A stretch of 34,704 bases of DNA from Treponema sp. (GTDB lineage: Bacteria > Spirochaetota > Spirochaetia > Treponematales > Treponemataceae), in contig JAILEY010000034.1 of NCBI GenBank assembly GCA_024687165.1, positions 1-34,704 of the forward strand, read 5' to 3'. The notes beneath the pieces were generated by a model that made no database searches, was not told the DNA's origin, and was given only the letters and a program-made list of their open reading frames with translations. Positions within the stretch are counted from its first letter, which is position 1. Every line of letters begins with the position of its first letter. Positions 26,286 to 33,626 of this stretch are shown here, one piece after another. The position numbers and the translations under genes were made by a program.

Positions 26286-26424
26286 GGCGCAAAGGAGTAT
26301 TGAGCGGAACGAAAACATTCTGTTTGTTGTTGTCGCGAAGCGACAAAGTGAATAGTTCCTTTACAACAAACAGCATGTAGATTCGATAGCATCGGTTTTG
26401 TTACGCGCAAGACGACTGGAAGTC
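26286..26424 (+). repeat. Palindromic dispersed repeat, copy A
   Basis: About 139 bp. The core CTGTTTGTTG (26320-26329) and CAACAAACAG (26364-26373) are inverted, with an inner TTGTCGC-GAA-GCGACAA hairpin (26330-26346). The whole element aligns to the reverse complement of 29673-29813 from end to end (same TTGAGC edge, same core, same GACTGG edge). It has no coding capacity. It fills most of the 259-bp gap before the mcp promoter. Confidence 0.85.
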
Positions 26425-26447
26425 AATTTTAATTTTTTTTTAGAGAG

Positions 26448-26476
26448 TTTATACTTTGCTTTTTTAGTGTTAAAAT
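26448..26476 (+). promoter_or_regulatory. mcp promoter
   Basis: TTTATA (26448-26453), 17-bp spacer, TAAAAT (26471-26476); GGAG at 26484-26487 serves the ATG at 26495 with 7-nt spacing. Confidence 0.45.
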
Positions 26477-26494
26477 ATATAGCGGAGTAAAACA

Positions 26495-28573
26495 ATGGCA
26501 AAAAAGCAGTATAAAATTTCAGTCATTCTTTGTGTTATTCTTGTTTCACTGGTTCTTGCAATTAATATCATTCAGGTAATTGCAATTTCTTCTTTCAGCA
26601 AAAAATCAACTGTTGAAAGCTACGCAATGGACTGCACTCAGATTACTAATGCGTATTCACTCGCGATTGCAAACAAAATCAGTGAGTATATGAACCAGAT
26701 GACATTCTATTCGGATGCCGATGTTGTCACGACTGGCAATAATGAAGAAATTGTAAAGTGGCTTAAAGAACACAACGGTACACGAAAAACTTATTTCTCT
26801 TCTATTTTATATGCGGGAAAAGATGGAATGGGCTACAGCGATACAGGCGGAATAGAAAATGTATCGACTGAGAGATTCTATAAAGAAATCATTCAGAACG
26901 GAAAATCAAGTTATGTTGATAATCCTGTTCGTGATTCAAACGGAAATCTTGTATTCCATATTGCACGTGCCGCAAAACTTCACGGTGAAATCATCGGGCT
27001 TTTCTCTGCTGTAGTTTCTCTTGATAACGTTAAAAATATGGTTGAGTATATTCAGCTTGGAGACTCAGGACAGACATGGATTATTGCTGATAACGGAACT
27101 GTTGTTGCAAATATGAATCAGAATGCAATAATGCGCCTTAATCTTCTTGACGGTTCTGCATCTGTAAAAAATCTTATTCAAAAAGCTGTAAACGGCGGAA
27201 TTGGAACAGGTTGGGTTAAAAACTGGGGCGATCTTCCGGGTGATGTTTTTGTAACTTACACACCGATTGCTTATACTCCATGGGTTCTTGCTTTTACAAT
27301 TGGAGAAGATCAGGTTTATAAAACTGGTAATATGCTGCAGAGCACAACAATGATTATTTCAATTTTTACAATTCTTGTGCTTGCCGCTTCTATTCTTTTG
27401 ATTTCAGGCTTTATGCTTAAGCCGCTTGGAGTTGTTGAAAAATCAATCAACGAAATTGCTTCTGGTCATGCGGATTTAACACAGCGTATTCAGCTTAATT
27501 CAAAAACTGAAATCGGTTCTGTAGTTGAAGGCTTCAACAGCTTTACAGCAAAATTGCAGAGTATTGTCAGTGAGCTTAAAAAGTCAAAGGAGCAGCTTTC
27601 TGATGCAGGGGATAAAATGCATGACTGTTCTCTGGAAACCGCTTCATCAAATTCTCAGATTCTTGAAAATATCGATACTGTTTCAGAGAGAATTTCACAT
27701 CAGTCTGCAAGCGTTGAACAGACAGCGGGTGCAGTTAACGAAATCGCATCTAACATTGAATCTCTTGAGCGAATGATTGAGCAGATGGTTCAGAGTGTTT
27801 CACAGGCAAGTGCTGCCGTTGAACAGATGATCGGCAATATTGATTCTGTAAATGATTCTGTTAAAAAGATGGCAGATCAGTTTGAAGAACTTGAAGGAAC
27901 TTCTGCAGTCGGAACAGAAAAACAGAATGATGTAAATGAAAAAATTGCTGTAATTGAACAGGAATCGGTAATGCTTCAGGAAGCAAACACTGCAATTGCA
28001 AGTATTGCAAGTCAGACAAATCTTCTTGCGATGAATGCGGCAATTGAAGCAGCTCATGCGGGTGAAGCAGGAAAGGGCTTTGCTGTTGTTGCTGATGAAA
28101 TCAGAAAGTTGTCTGAAACTTCTACAGTTCAGTCAAAGACAATCGGAATGCAGCTTAAGAAAATCCGCGATTCAATTACAAGTGTTGTTGAAGCATCCCA
28201 GGCTTCAAGTTATGCGTTTAATTCTGTAACTGAAAAAATCCAGAGCACAGATATGCTTGTAAATCAGATTAAGGGTGCAATGCAGGAACAGGCAGAAGGT
28301 TCCCGTCAGATTGGTAGTGCCTTGAGTACGATGAATGACAGCACTCTTGAAGTCCGCACTGCATCAAAGGAAATGTCAGAAGGAAATCAGGCAATTCTTC
28401 AGGAAATCAAGCAGCTTCAGGATGCAACGGGTGCAATTAAGGAAAGTATGAGTGTAATCTCTAAGACTACAGAAAAAATTACAGAAACAGGTCAGTCACT
28501 CGATAATATTACAAAAATCATGTACGACTCAATTGTTGAAATTGGAAATCAGGTTGATCAGTTTACGGTCTAG
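26495..28573 (+). CDS. Methyl-accepting chemotaxis protein with periplasmic dCache sensor
   Basis: Encodes 692 aa. TM1 (about 8-31), a ~250-residue periplasmic dCache-type domain ([38 protein letters not shown] and a membrane-proximal second module), TM2 (about 283-307), HAMP (about 308-360), and a long coiled-coil signalling domain. The kinase-control tip is canonical ([20 protein letters not shown], then [13 protein letters not shown]). It would couple ligand sensing to CheA/CheW. The next gene, 9 nt downstream, encodes a sugar-binding lipoprotein, so the receptor may sense a bound binding protein, a free ligand, or both. Confidence 0.93.
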   Translation: MAKKQYKISVILCVILVSLVLAINIIQVIAISSFSKKSTVESYAMDCTQITNAYSLAIANKISEYMNQMTFYSDADVVTTGNNEEIVKWLKEHNGTRKTYFSSILYAGKDGMGYSDTGGIENVSTERFYKEIIQNGKSSYVDNPVRDSNGNLVFHIARAAKLHGEIIGLFSAVVSLDNVKNMVEYIQLGDSGQTWIIADNGTVVANMNQNAIMRLNLLDGSASVKNLIQKAVNGGIGTGWVKNWGDLPGDVFVTYTPIAYTPWVLAFTIGEDQVYKTGNMLQSTTMIISIFTILVLAASILLISGFMLKPLGVVEKSINEIASGHADLTQRIQLNSKTEIGSVVEGFNSFTAKLQSIVSELKKSKEQLSDAGDKMHDCSLETASSNSQILENIDTVSERISHQSASVEQTAGAVNEIASNIESLERMIEQMVQSVSQASAAVEQMIGNIDSVNDSVKKMADQFEELEGTSAVGTEKQNDVNEKIAVIEQESVMLQEANTAIASIASQTNLLAMNAAIEAAHAGEAGKGFAVVADEIRKLSETSTVQSKTIGMQLKKIRDSITSVVEASQASSYAFNSVTEKIQSTDMLVNQIKGAMQEQAEGSRQIGSALSTMNDSTLEVRTASKEMSEGNQAILQEIKQLQDATGAIKESMSVISKTTEKITETGQSLDNITKIMYDSIVEIGNQVDQFTV

Positions 28574-28582
28574 GGGGAAAAA

Positions 28583-29662
28583 ATGAAAAAGATTTTATTA
28601 ATTTTGATTTCAGCAGTTTTTGCTTTTTCTTTTTCTGGATGTTCAAAAGATAAGGATTCAAAAAAGAAGGTGGTAGGGGTTCTTCTCCGCAACGATTATG
28701 ACGCTTTTTTTGTTGCTTACAAAAGCGGATTGATTGAGGCTGCACAACAGGATGGCATTTCACTTCAAATTTATTCTGCAAATAATGATGCTGCAATTCA
28801 GATTGATCAGATGAAAACATTGCTTTTGAATGGTGTAAAAAACTTTGTCATCGTTGCACACAGTACTGATTTGACTGAGCAGATGGCAAAGATAATAAGT
28901 TCACAAGGTGGTTCTGCTGCTTTCTCAAATATTATTCCGTCTATTGATGCTTTAAGAGTTGGTAAGAATTTTTTCTATGCTTCATCTCCAGAAACTGATG
29001 CGGGAAATTTCCAGGCACAGATTATTGATGATTACTTTAAGAAAAATCCTGGAAAACTTTCAGGAAAAAAACTGAAGGTGATTTATTTTAACGGTGAGTA
29101 TGGTCATCCTGCTCAGATTTACAGAAAAGTCGGTGTAATGGAAGGCCTTGCAAAACTCGGGTATGATGTTGAAGTTATAGCAGAGTATGGTGCAAACTGG
29201 GATCGCTCAAGTGCCCGCCAGTATCTTGATCTGTTCATCGAAGGAAAGGGTAAGAAAGAAAAGTTTGATGTTGTAATCGCTCAGAACGATGAAATGGCTC
29301 TTGGTGCTGTTGATTCGCTTGTAAATCATGGTTACGTTGATAATCCATCAAACCCGACTCTTGATGCAGATAATGACGGTACAGCCCTTCGTGTTCCTGT
29401 TCTTGGAATTGATGCAACTGAAGGCGGAAAAAAATCAATGCGCGACAATCAGATGTATGGAACTGTACTTCAGGATGCAAATGCTCAGGCTGAAACGGCT
29501 CTTGAACTTGTGTACCAGTGCATGAAGAACGGTTCGGCACAGGGATACACCACAAAAGCCGGTTTGAGGTCTGCATCTCAGGTAACAAAAGAAGCTCCAC
29601 TTACTGAAAGATCAGTTATTGATCAGTGTTTCGTAGTTCCTTTTGTTCCTGTTAAAAAATAA
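28583..29662 (+). CDS. Periplasmic sugar-binding lipoprotein (Peripla_BP_4, MglB/RbsB-like)
   Basis: Encodes 359 aa. The signal peptide ends in FSGC, a lipobox. The fold is that of ribose/galactose-type ABC binding proteins: VVGVLLRNDYDAFFVAYKSG, DQMKTLLLNGVKNFVIV, FDVVIAQNDEMALGAVDSL, then VPVLGIDATEGGKKSM and YGTVLQDANAQAETALEL. A DADNDG segment resembles the calcium loop of galactose-binding proteins. GGGGGA lies 6 nt upstream and the mcp gene ends 9 nt before, so the two are co-transcribed. No permease or ATPase gene is adjacent, suggesting a chemosensory rather than transport role. The exact sugar is unknown. Confidence 0.88.
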   Translation: MKKILLILISAVFAFSFSGCSKDKDSKKKVVGVLLRNDYDAFFVAYKSGLIEAAQQDGISLQIYSANNDAAIQIDQMKTLLLNGVKNFVIVAHSTDLTEQMAKIISSQGGSAAFSNIIPSIDALRVGKNFFYASSPETDAGNFQAQIIDDYFKKNPGKLSGKKLKVIYFNGEYGHPAQIYRKVGVMEGLAKLGYDVEVIAEYGANWDRSSARQYLDLFIEGKGKKEKFDVVIAQNDEMALGAVDSLVNHGYVDNPSNPTLDADNDGTALRVPVLGIDATEGGKKSMRDNQMYGTVLQDANAQAETALELVYQCMKNGSAQGYTTKAGLRSASQVTKEAPLTERSVIDQCFVVPFVPVKK

Positions 29663-29672
29663 ATATCCAATT

Positions 29673-29813
29673 GGCTCCCAGTCGCGTTGAGCAGTCCAAA
29701 ATCGATGCTTTACAGCATCTATATACTGTTTGTTGCAAGGTAACTATTAATAATGTCGCTGTCGCGACAGCAACAAACAGAATATTTTCGTCCTGCTCAA
29801 CATTCTTCGCACC
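29673..29813 (-). repeat. Palindromic dispersed repeat, copy B (inverted)
   Basis: About 141 bp, inverted relative to copy A. On the plus strand it has terminal inverted repeats GTTGAGCAG (29686-29694) and CTGCTCAAC (29793-29801), a GATGC/GCATC stem (29704-29719), the CTGTTTGTTG...CAACAAACAG core (29726-29780) and a perfect 14-bp palindrome GCTGTCGCGACAGC (29758-29771). It is non-coding and lies between the convergent binding-protein and reductase genes. Confidence 0.85.
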
Positions 29814-29868
29814 AATTTTATTATATCTTTAACAATTCGAAATTAAGACTAAATATATTGAACGGAAA

Positions 29869-30387
29869 CTATCTTTTTCTTGTTCCCGCTTTGAATTTTT
29901 TGCTTATAATTTTTATTCCTGAAGATTTGAATATTTCGTTTATTGCCTTATAAACTCCTGTTACCTGGCCGCACAAGTGGCTGAAAGGAAATGGAGTAGT
30001 GCAGGCAGTTAAAATGATTCCTTTTTTCCCTTTAAGCTTTGGAACTGGAATTCCCAGTCTGCTTTCTCCCATCATACGGTAAACGTTTCTGTCAAATAGA
30101 CTTTTAAGATGCCCGGGGATATTTCCCCACCAGACAGGAGCTGCTATTGCAATAATGTCTGCATTCGAGATTTTTTCTCCGACAAAAGTTGCATCATCAT
30201 TAAATACACAACAGTTTTGTGAGCGGCATTTCATACAGGCGATGCATGGTGTAAATTTAAGCTTTAGAACATCAACTTCTTCAGTCTCATAGCCTAGTGC
30301 AGAATATTTAGCAGAAAGCTCTTTTGCCATTTGAGAAATGTTTCCATTCTTCCTTGGACTTGCATTTAAAATCAAAAGCTTCTTCAT
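29869..30387 (-). CDS. NAD(P)H-dependent FMN reductase / iron-sulfur flavoprotein-like
   Basis: Encodes 172 aa. The flavodoxin-like fold begins LLILNASPRKNGNISQMA (FMN phosphate loop) and continues with ADIIAIAAPVWWGNIPGHLK (isoalloxazine loop). Between them CIACMKCRSQNC gives a CX2CX2CX4C pattern like that of archaeal and anaerobe iron-sulfur flavoproteins, which bind a [4Fe-4S] cluster next to FMN. It likely moves electrons in an anaerobic redox or oxidative-defence pathway. AAGGAGAG lies 6 nt before the start. It is divergent from the fur-type gene. Confidence 0.85.
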   Translation of the reverse strand: MKKLLILNASPRKNGNISQMAKELSAKYSALGYETEEVDVLKLKFTPCIACMKCRSQNCCVFNDDATFVGEKISNADIIAIAAPVWWGNIPGHLKSLFDRNVYRMMGESRLGIPVPKLKGKKGIILTACTTPFPFSHLCGQVTGVYKAINEIFKSSGIKIISKKFKAGTRKR

Positions 30388-30404
30388 TTTTTTCTCTCCT
30401 TGCT

Positions 30405-30466
30405 ATTATCATCTTAATATATTTATCTAACAATGATAATTTAACAATGTTTAATAATAAAGTCAA
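30405..30466 (-). promoter_or_regulatory. Promoter and inverted repeat of the flavoprotein gene
   Basis: On the minus strand: TTGACT (30466-30461), 17-bp spacer, TAAATT (30443-30438). ATGATAAT (30433-30440), overlapping the -10, and ATTATCAT (30405-30412) form a perfect 8-bp inverted repeat with a 20-nt spacer; GATAAT-type arms recall Fur-box half-sites. Confidence 0.4.
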
Positions 30467-30546
30467 TTCCTTTTTATATATCTGGGAATTGATTTTCTGC
30501 ATATTAAATTTTGAAACTAGATATTTGATTAATGAAATATTTCTTG

Positions 30547-30590
30547 TTGACATATCAATCAATTTTTGATAAATTGCAACCATGTTGCAA
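30547..30590 (+). promoter_or_regulatory. Promoter and two candidate operators of the Fur/Zur-family gene
   Basis: Perfect TTGACA (30547-30552), 17-bp spacer, TAAATT (30570-30575), 6 nt to ATG 30582; no Shine-Dalgarno sequence. The spacer holds the inverted repeat TATCAATCAATTTTTGATA (30553-30571). A second perfect inverted repeat, TTGCAAC-CAT-GTTGCAA (30574-30590), spans the start codon. Both are placed to allow autorepression. Confidence 0.6.
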
Positions 30591-30995
30591 AAGTCATACC
30601 ACACGAAGACAACGGAATTAATTTCTCAGTTTATAAAATCAAAAGTTGAGAAGGGCTTTACTGCCGGTGAGCTTTCTGAATTTCTTAAGGAAAATGGTAT
30701 GGATGTAAACAAAACAACGGTTTACAGAAATCTTGACAAGCTGACGGAAAAGGGCGAGCTTATAAAGCATAAGTCAATGATTTGTGACGGCTTTATTTAT
30801 CAGAATGCCGATGAAGAAAAACACTGTGATGAGCATATTCATTTTCAGTGCAGTAAATGCGGAACTGTAGTTCATCTGACTGATGAGAAAACAAAAGAAT
30901 ATTTAAGTTCAATATCAAAAGAGCTTGGTTTACAGATTGATTTGAATCACTCTTCGCTGAATGGAATTTGTCCGAAATGCAAAACAAAAGATTAA
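30582..30995 (+). CDS. Fur-family metal regulator, probably Zur
   Basis: Encodes 137 aa. The winged-helix DNA-binding part (FTAGELSEFLKENG, VNKTTVYRNLDKLTEKGEL) is followed by the metal region: EKHCDEHIHFQCSKCG and a final CPKC, giving two CxxC pairs for the structural zinc site, plus His-rich regulatory ligands. The neighbours (small HxC membrane protein, COG0523 GTPase, ZnuA) point to zinc as the co-repressor, so Zur is the best guess. The next gene overlaps its 3' end by 19 nt. Two inverted repeats in the promoter suggest autoregulation. Confidence 0.85.
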   Translation: MLQKSYHTKTTELISQFIKSKVEKGFTAGELSEFLKENGMDVNKTTVYRNLDKLTEKGELIKHKSMICDGFIYQNADEEKHCDEHIHFQCSKCGTVVHLTDEKTKEYLSSISKELGLQIDLNHSSLNGICPKCKTKD

Positions 30996-31276
30996 ATAAA
31001 GCAAAAACTTTTTTTGCAGTTTTAATTTTTTCAGTTTCAATTTTCTCTGTTTTTTATGTTGCTCTGGAAAAAAATCATCAGTGCTCGGGTGAGGATTGTC
31101 CAGTCTGCTTTATCTTTAATCTGATTGAAAGAGGCTTTGAACTTTTCTTTATTTCTGCAACTGTAAAAAATTGCAAATCATCAAAAAGAATTTTTAAGCC
31201 TTTTATCTGTTTTATCAGCTCTTATATATTAAAATTAAATACTCTTGTTTCTCAGAAAATCCGCATGAATAATTAG
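30977..31276 (+). CDS. Small membrane protein with HxCxGxxCxxC motif, zinc-cluster associated
   Basis: Encodes 99 aa from ATG 30977, which overlaps the end of the fur-type gene by 19 nt (a TTG at 30968 is an alternative). A transmembrane helix (about 11-29) is followed at once by EKNHQCSGEDCPVC (His34, Cys36, Cys41, Cys44), which on the predicted topology faces outside. Further hydrophobic segments (about 55-64 and 74-92) may cross the membrane. Small proteins with an H-C-GEDCPVC motif next to zinc regulators and zinc transporters occur in Firmicutes from my recollection; no function is established. Metal sensing, delivery or transport assistance is inferred. Confidence 0.7.
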   Translation: MQNKRLNKAKTFFAVLIFSVSIFSVFYVALEKNHQCSGEDCPVCFIFNLIERGFELFFISATVKNCKSSKRIFKPFICFISSYILKLNTLVSQKIRMNN

Positions 31277-31372
31277 TTCCCTTTTTTTACATTAAATATT
31301 TTTATTTTTATAATTTTAATAATGTTTTTGTAAAGATTGAAATTATTATTAAAAAAATTACAGGAAACTAAA

Positions 31373-32488
31373 ATGAAAAAAAAGCCGGTGACTTTAATTA
31401 CAGGGTATTTAGGTTCAGGTAAGACAACTTTGCTTAATGAAATTCTTCGTCAGGAAAAAAGAAAAGTTGCTCTTATCGTGAATGATATGGGCAGTATAAA
31501 TATTGATGCTGCTATAATTAAAAAAAATGGATCTGCAGTTGCTCAAAGTGAAATGTATGAAATGCAGAACGGATGTATCTGCTGTACTTTGCGCGAGGAA
31601 TTCCTTAAGCAGATTGAAAAGCTTTCTGATAATGAATCGATTGAAACAGTTTTTGTTGAAGCTTCCGGTATCAGTGACCCTGGTGCTGTTGCTGCATCTT
31701 TTCTTGCTTATGAAGAAGATAATCCTGAAACAAATGTCTATCTTTCAAACATTGTTACTGTTGTTGATGCAGACCGCATTTACCGCGAGTTTATGACAGA
31801 TCTTGAAAGTTATGATGAGAATGATCCGAACAATTTGAATTCAAATGATATTACAACTCTTATTGTTGATCAGATTGAATTCTGCAACACGATTGTTCTT
31901 AATAAACTTGATCTTTTGAATGAAGAACAGACTCTTCAGGTTGAAAAAATTATCCGCGACTTCCAGCCTAAAGCAGAAATAATCAGGGCTGTTCATTCAA
32001 AGGTTGATATTGAAAAAATTGTTTCAGATCAGAAGTTTAATTATGAAATGGTTGATTCTTCTTCTGCAATTCAAAAAGCTATAAATTCTCTTTCTGATAA
32101 AAACAGAGGATTTACAGATGAGTATGGAATCTCAAGTTTCTCTTATGAAAATAAAAAGCCTTTTGATCAGAAAAAATTCATGGACTTTATAAATGAAGAT
32201 TTCCCGAAAGAATTGATTCGTGCAAAAGGTTACATCTGGTTTAAGGAAAGACCTCAGGATGTTCTGCTTTTTGAACAGGCAGGGCGCAACTCTTCTGTGA
32301 TGGCTGTTTCTTACTGGATTGCAGCACTGGATAAAAAAACACAGTCGGAATATCTTGCGGATGATGAGGAACTTAGATCTTCATGGGATAAGGAATACGG
32401 CGACAGAATCAATCAGCTTGTATTTATCGGAAAAAATTATGACAAAAACAGGATTGTAAATCGTCTTGAAAAATGTCTTGCAGAATAA
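31373..32488 (+). CDS. COG0523 (CobW/G3E) GTPase, likely zinc metallochaperone
   Basis: Encodes 371 aa from ATG 31373, with AGGA 8 nt upstream. G3E GTPase motifs: GYLGSGKTTLL (11-21), metal-binding GCICCTL (67-73, the CxCC site), the Walker-B-like FVEASGISDP and the LNKLDLL guanine-specificity loop. The C-terminal CobW_C domain (GYIWFKERP) is present. The family uses GTP hydrolysis to deliver metal, and members near Zur and ZnuA are typically zinc-starvation chaperones (ZigA/YciC/ZagA type). It is 18 nt before znuA, so the two are co-transcribed. Confidence 0.88.
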   Translation: MKKKPVTLITGYLGSGKTTLLNEILRQEKRKVALIVNDMGSINIDAAIIKKNGSAVAQSEMYEMQNGCICCTLREEFLKQIEKLSDNESIETVFVEASGISDPGAVAASFLAYEEDNPETNVYLSNIVTVVDADRIYREFMTDLESYDENDPNNLNSNDITTLIVDQIEFCNTIVLNKLDLLNEEQTLQVEKIIRDFQPKAEIIRAVHSKVDIEKIVSDQKFNYEMVDSSSAIQKAINSLSDKNRGFTDEYGISSFSYENKKPFDQKKFMDFINEDFPKELIRAKGYIWFKERPQDVLLFEQAGRNSSVMAVSYWIAALDKKTQSEYLADDEELRSSWDKEYGDRINQLVFIGKNYDKNRIVNRLEKCLAE

Positions 32489-32506
32489 ATTATAAGGAAG
32501 TTTAAA

Positions 32507-33565
32507 ATGAAAAAAGCAGTTAAATTATCAATTTTTGCAGTAATCGTTGTAATCGGTTTGTTTGCAGTTCTTTGTGCAATTACAAAAAAATCAGGCAGCA
32601 GTTCAAAAAAATCTATTGTTTGTACAACTTATCCTGAATATGACTGGATCATGAATATTCTTGGTGATAAGGCATCTTCTTTTGATGTAACATTGCTTCA
32701 GAACAAAGGAACTGATTTGCACAGCTATCAGCCATCTATTGAAGATATTGCAAAGATTTCTAAGTCTGACATTTTTGTTTATGTTGGCGGAGAAAGCGAT
32801 GAATGGGTAGAGAAGGTTATTGAGGATTCAAAAAATAAAAATCAGATTGCAGTGAACATGATGGAAGTTCTCGGTGATAAAATCCGCGAGGAAGAAATTG
32901 TTGAAGGAATGCAGGCTGAAGAAGAACATGAACATGAAGAAGGTGAAGAGCATGAGCATGAACATGAACATGAAGAAGGTGAAGAGCATGAACATGAACA
33001 TGGCCATCATCATGATGAAGAAGGAGCTGAATATGATGAACATGTATGGCTTTCTGTAAAAAATGCAGTTTTAATCACTGAGGCTCTTTCTGAAAAAATC
33101 CAGAAGCTTGATGAAGAAAATGCAGAAGTATATAAAAAGAATACTGCTTCTTATGTAAAACAGCTTTCTGATCTTGAAGCAGAATATACAAAAGCTGTTA
33201 ATGCTTCAAATAAAAAAGTTCTTCTCTTTGGTGACCGTTATCCGTTCCGCTATCTTTCTGATGATTACGGTTTAAAATATTATGCTGCCTTTGTCGGATG
33301 TTCTGCAGAAACAGAAGCAAGCTTTAAAACAATTATTTTCCTTGCAAACAAAGTTGATGAATATAAGTTGAATGCAGTTCTTACAATTGAAAAGGGTGAC
33401 AAGAAAATTGCAAAAACTATTGTGTCAAACACAAAGAACAAAAATCAGGAAATTCTTGAAATGGACTCACTTCAGTCTATAACAGAAGATGAAATTAAAA
33501 AAGGAAGAACATATCTTTCTGCAATGAAAAAGAATCTTGAAGTTTTGAAAAAAGCTCTGAATTAG
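32507..33565 (+). CDS. znuA: Zinc ABC-transporter substrate-binding protein with His/Glu-rich loop
   Basis: Encodes 352 aa. An N-terminal hydrophobic segment (about 5-25) acts as signal or anchor; its Cys (AVLC) is not a good lipobox. The cluster A-I binding-protein fold shows one metal ligand at His72 (DLHSYQPS) and one at His179 (DEHVWLSV). Between them lies a charged loop (about 138-171) with about 13 His and many Glu, typical of zinc-specific ZnuA. The third position reads GDRYPFRYLSDDYG, where classical ZnuA has a His, as in a clostridial-type subgroup I recall. AAGGAAG lies upstream and a terminator follows. No ABC permease or ATPase gene is adjacent. Confidence 0.9.
   Translation: MKKAVKLSIFAVIVVIGLFAVLCAITKKSGSSSKKSIVCTTYPEYDWIMNILGDKASSFDVTLLQNKGTDLHSYQPSIEDIAKISKSDIFVYVGGESDEWVEKVIEDSKNKNQIAVNMMEVLGDKIREEEIVEGMQAEEEHEHEEGEEHEHEHEHEEGEEHEHEHGHHHDEEGAEYDEHVWLSVKNAVLITEALSEKIQKLDEENAEVYKKNTASYVKQLSDLEAEYTKAVNASNKKVLLFGDRYPFRYLSDDYGLKYYAAFVGCSAETEASFKTIIFLANKVDEYKLNAVLTIEKGDKKIAKTIVSNTKNKNQEILEMDSLQSITEDEIKKGRTYLSAMKKNLEVLKKALN
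32924..32991 (+). repeat. Tandem DNA repeat encoding the ZnuA metal loop
   Basis: A 32-bp identical stretch occurs at 32924-32955 and again at 32960-32991 (36-bp period, in frame), encoding EHEHEEGEEHE-type units. Slippage here would change the loop length by 12 residues without a frameshift. Confidence 0.8.
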
Positions 33566-33585
33566 TTTTCTTGTTTTCCATATTT

Positions 33586-33626
33586 CCCGCATGCTTTAAA
33601 TTAATATAAGGTGCGGGATTTTTTTT
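33586..33626 (+). terminator. Terminator of the zinc cluster
   Basis: TCCCGCA (33585-33591) pairs with TGCGGGA (33612-33618), 7 bp with a 20-nt AT-rich loop, followed by a run of T (33619-33626). It lies 20 nt after the znuA stop. Confidence 0.75.

Noticed and set aside
26286-29813. A composite transposon with the two inverted repeats as ends
   Set aside because: No transposase or integrase lies between them; only the mcp and binding-protein genes. It is kept as a repeat pair rather than a mobile element.
32924-32991. Short tandem repeat considered as a CRISPR fragment
   Set aside because: The repeats are in frame inside znuA, encode the metal loop, and have no spacers.
32828-33043. Met/Phe-rich membrane-like frame on the minus strand
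   Set aside because: It is the complement of the His/Glu repeat of ZnuA; the CAT/TTC repeats create Met and Phe codons.
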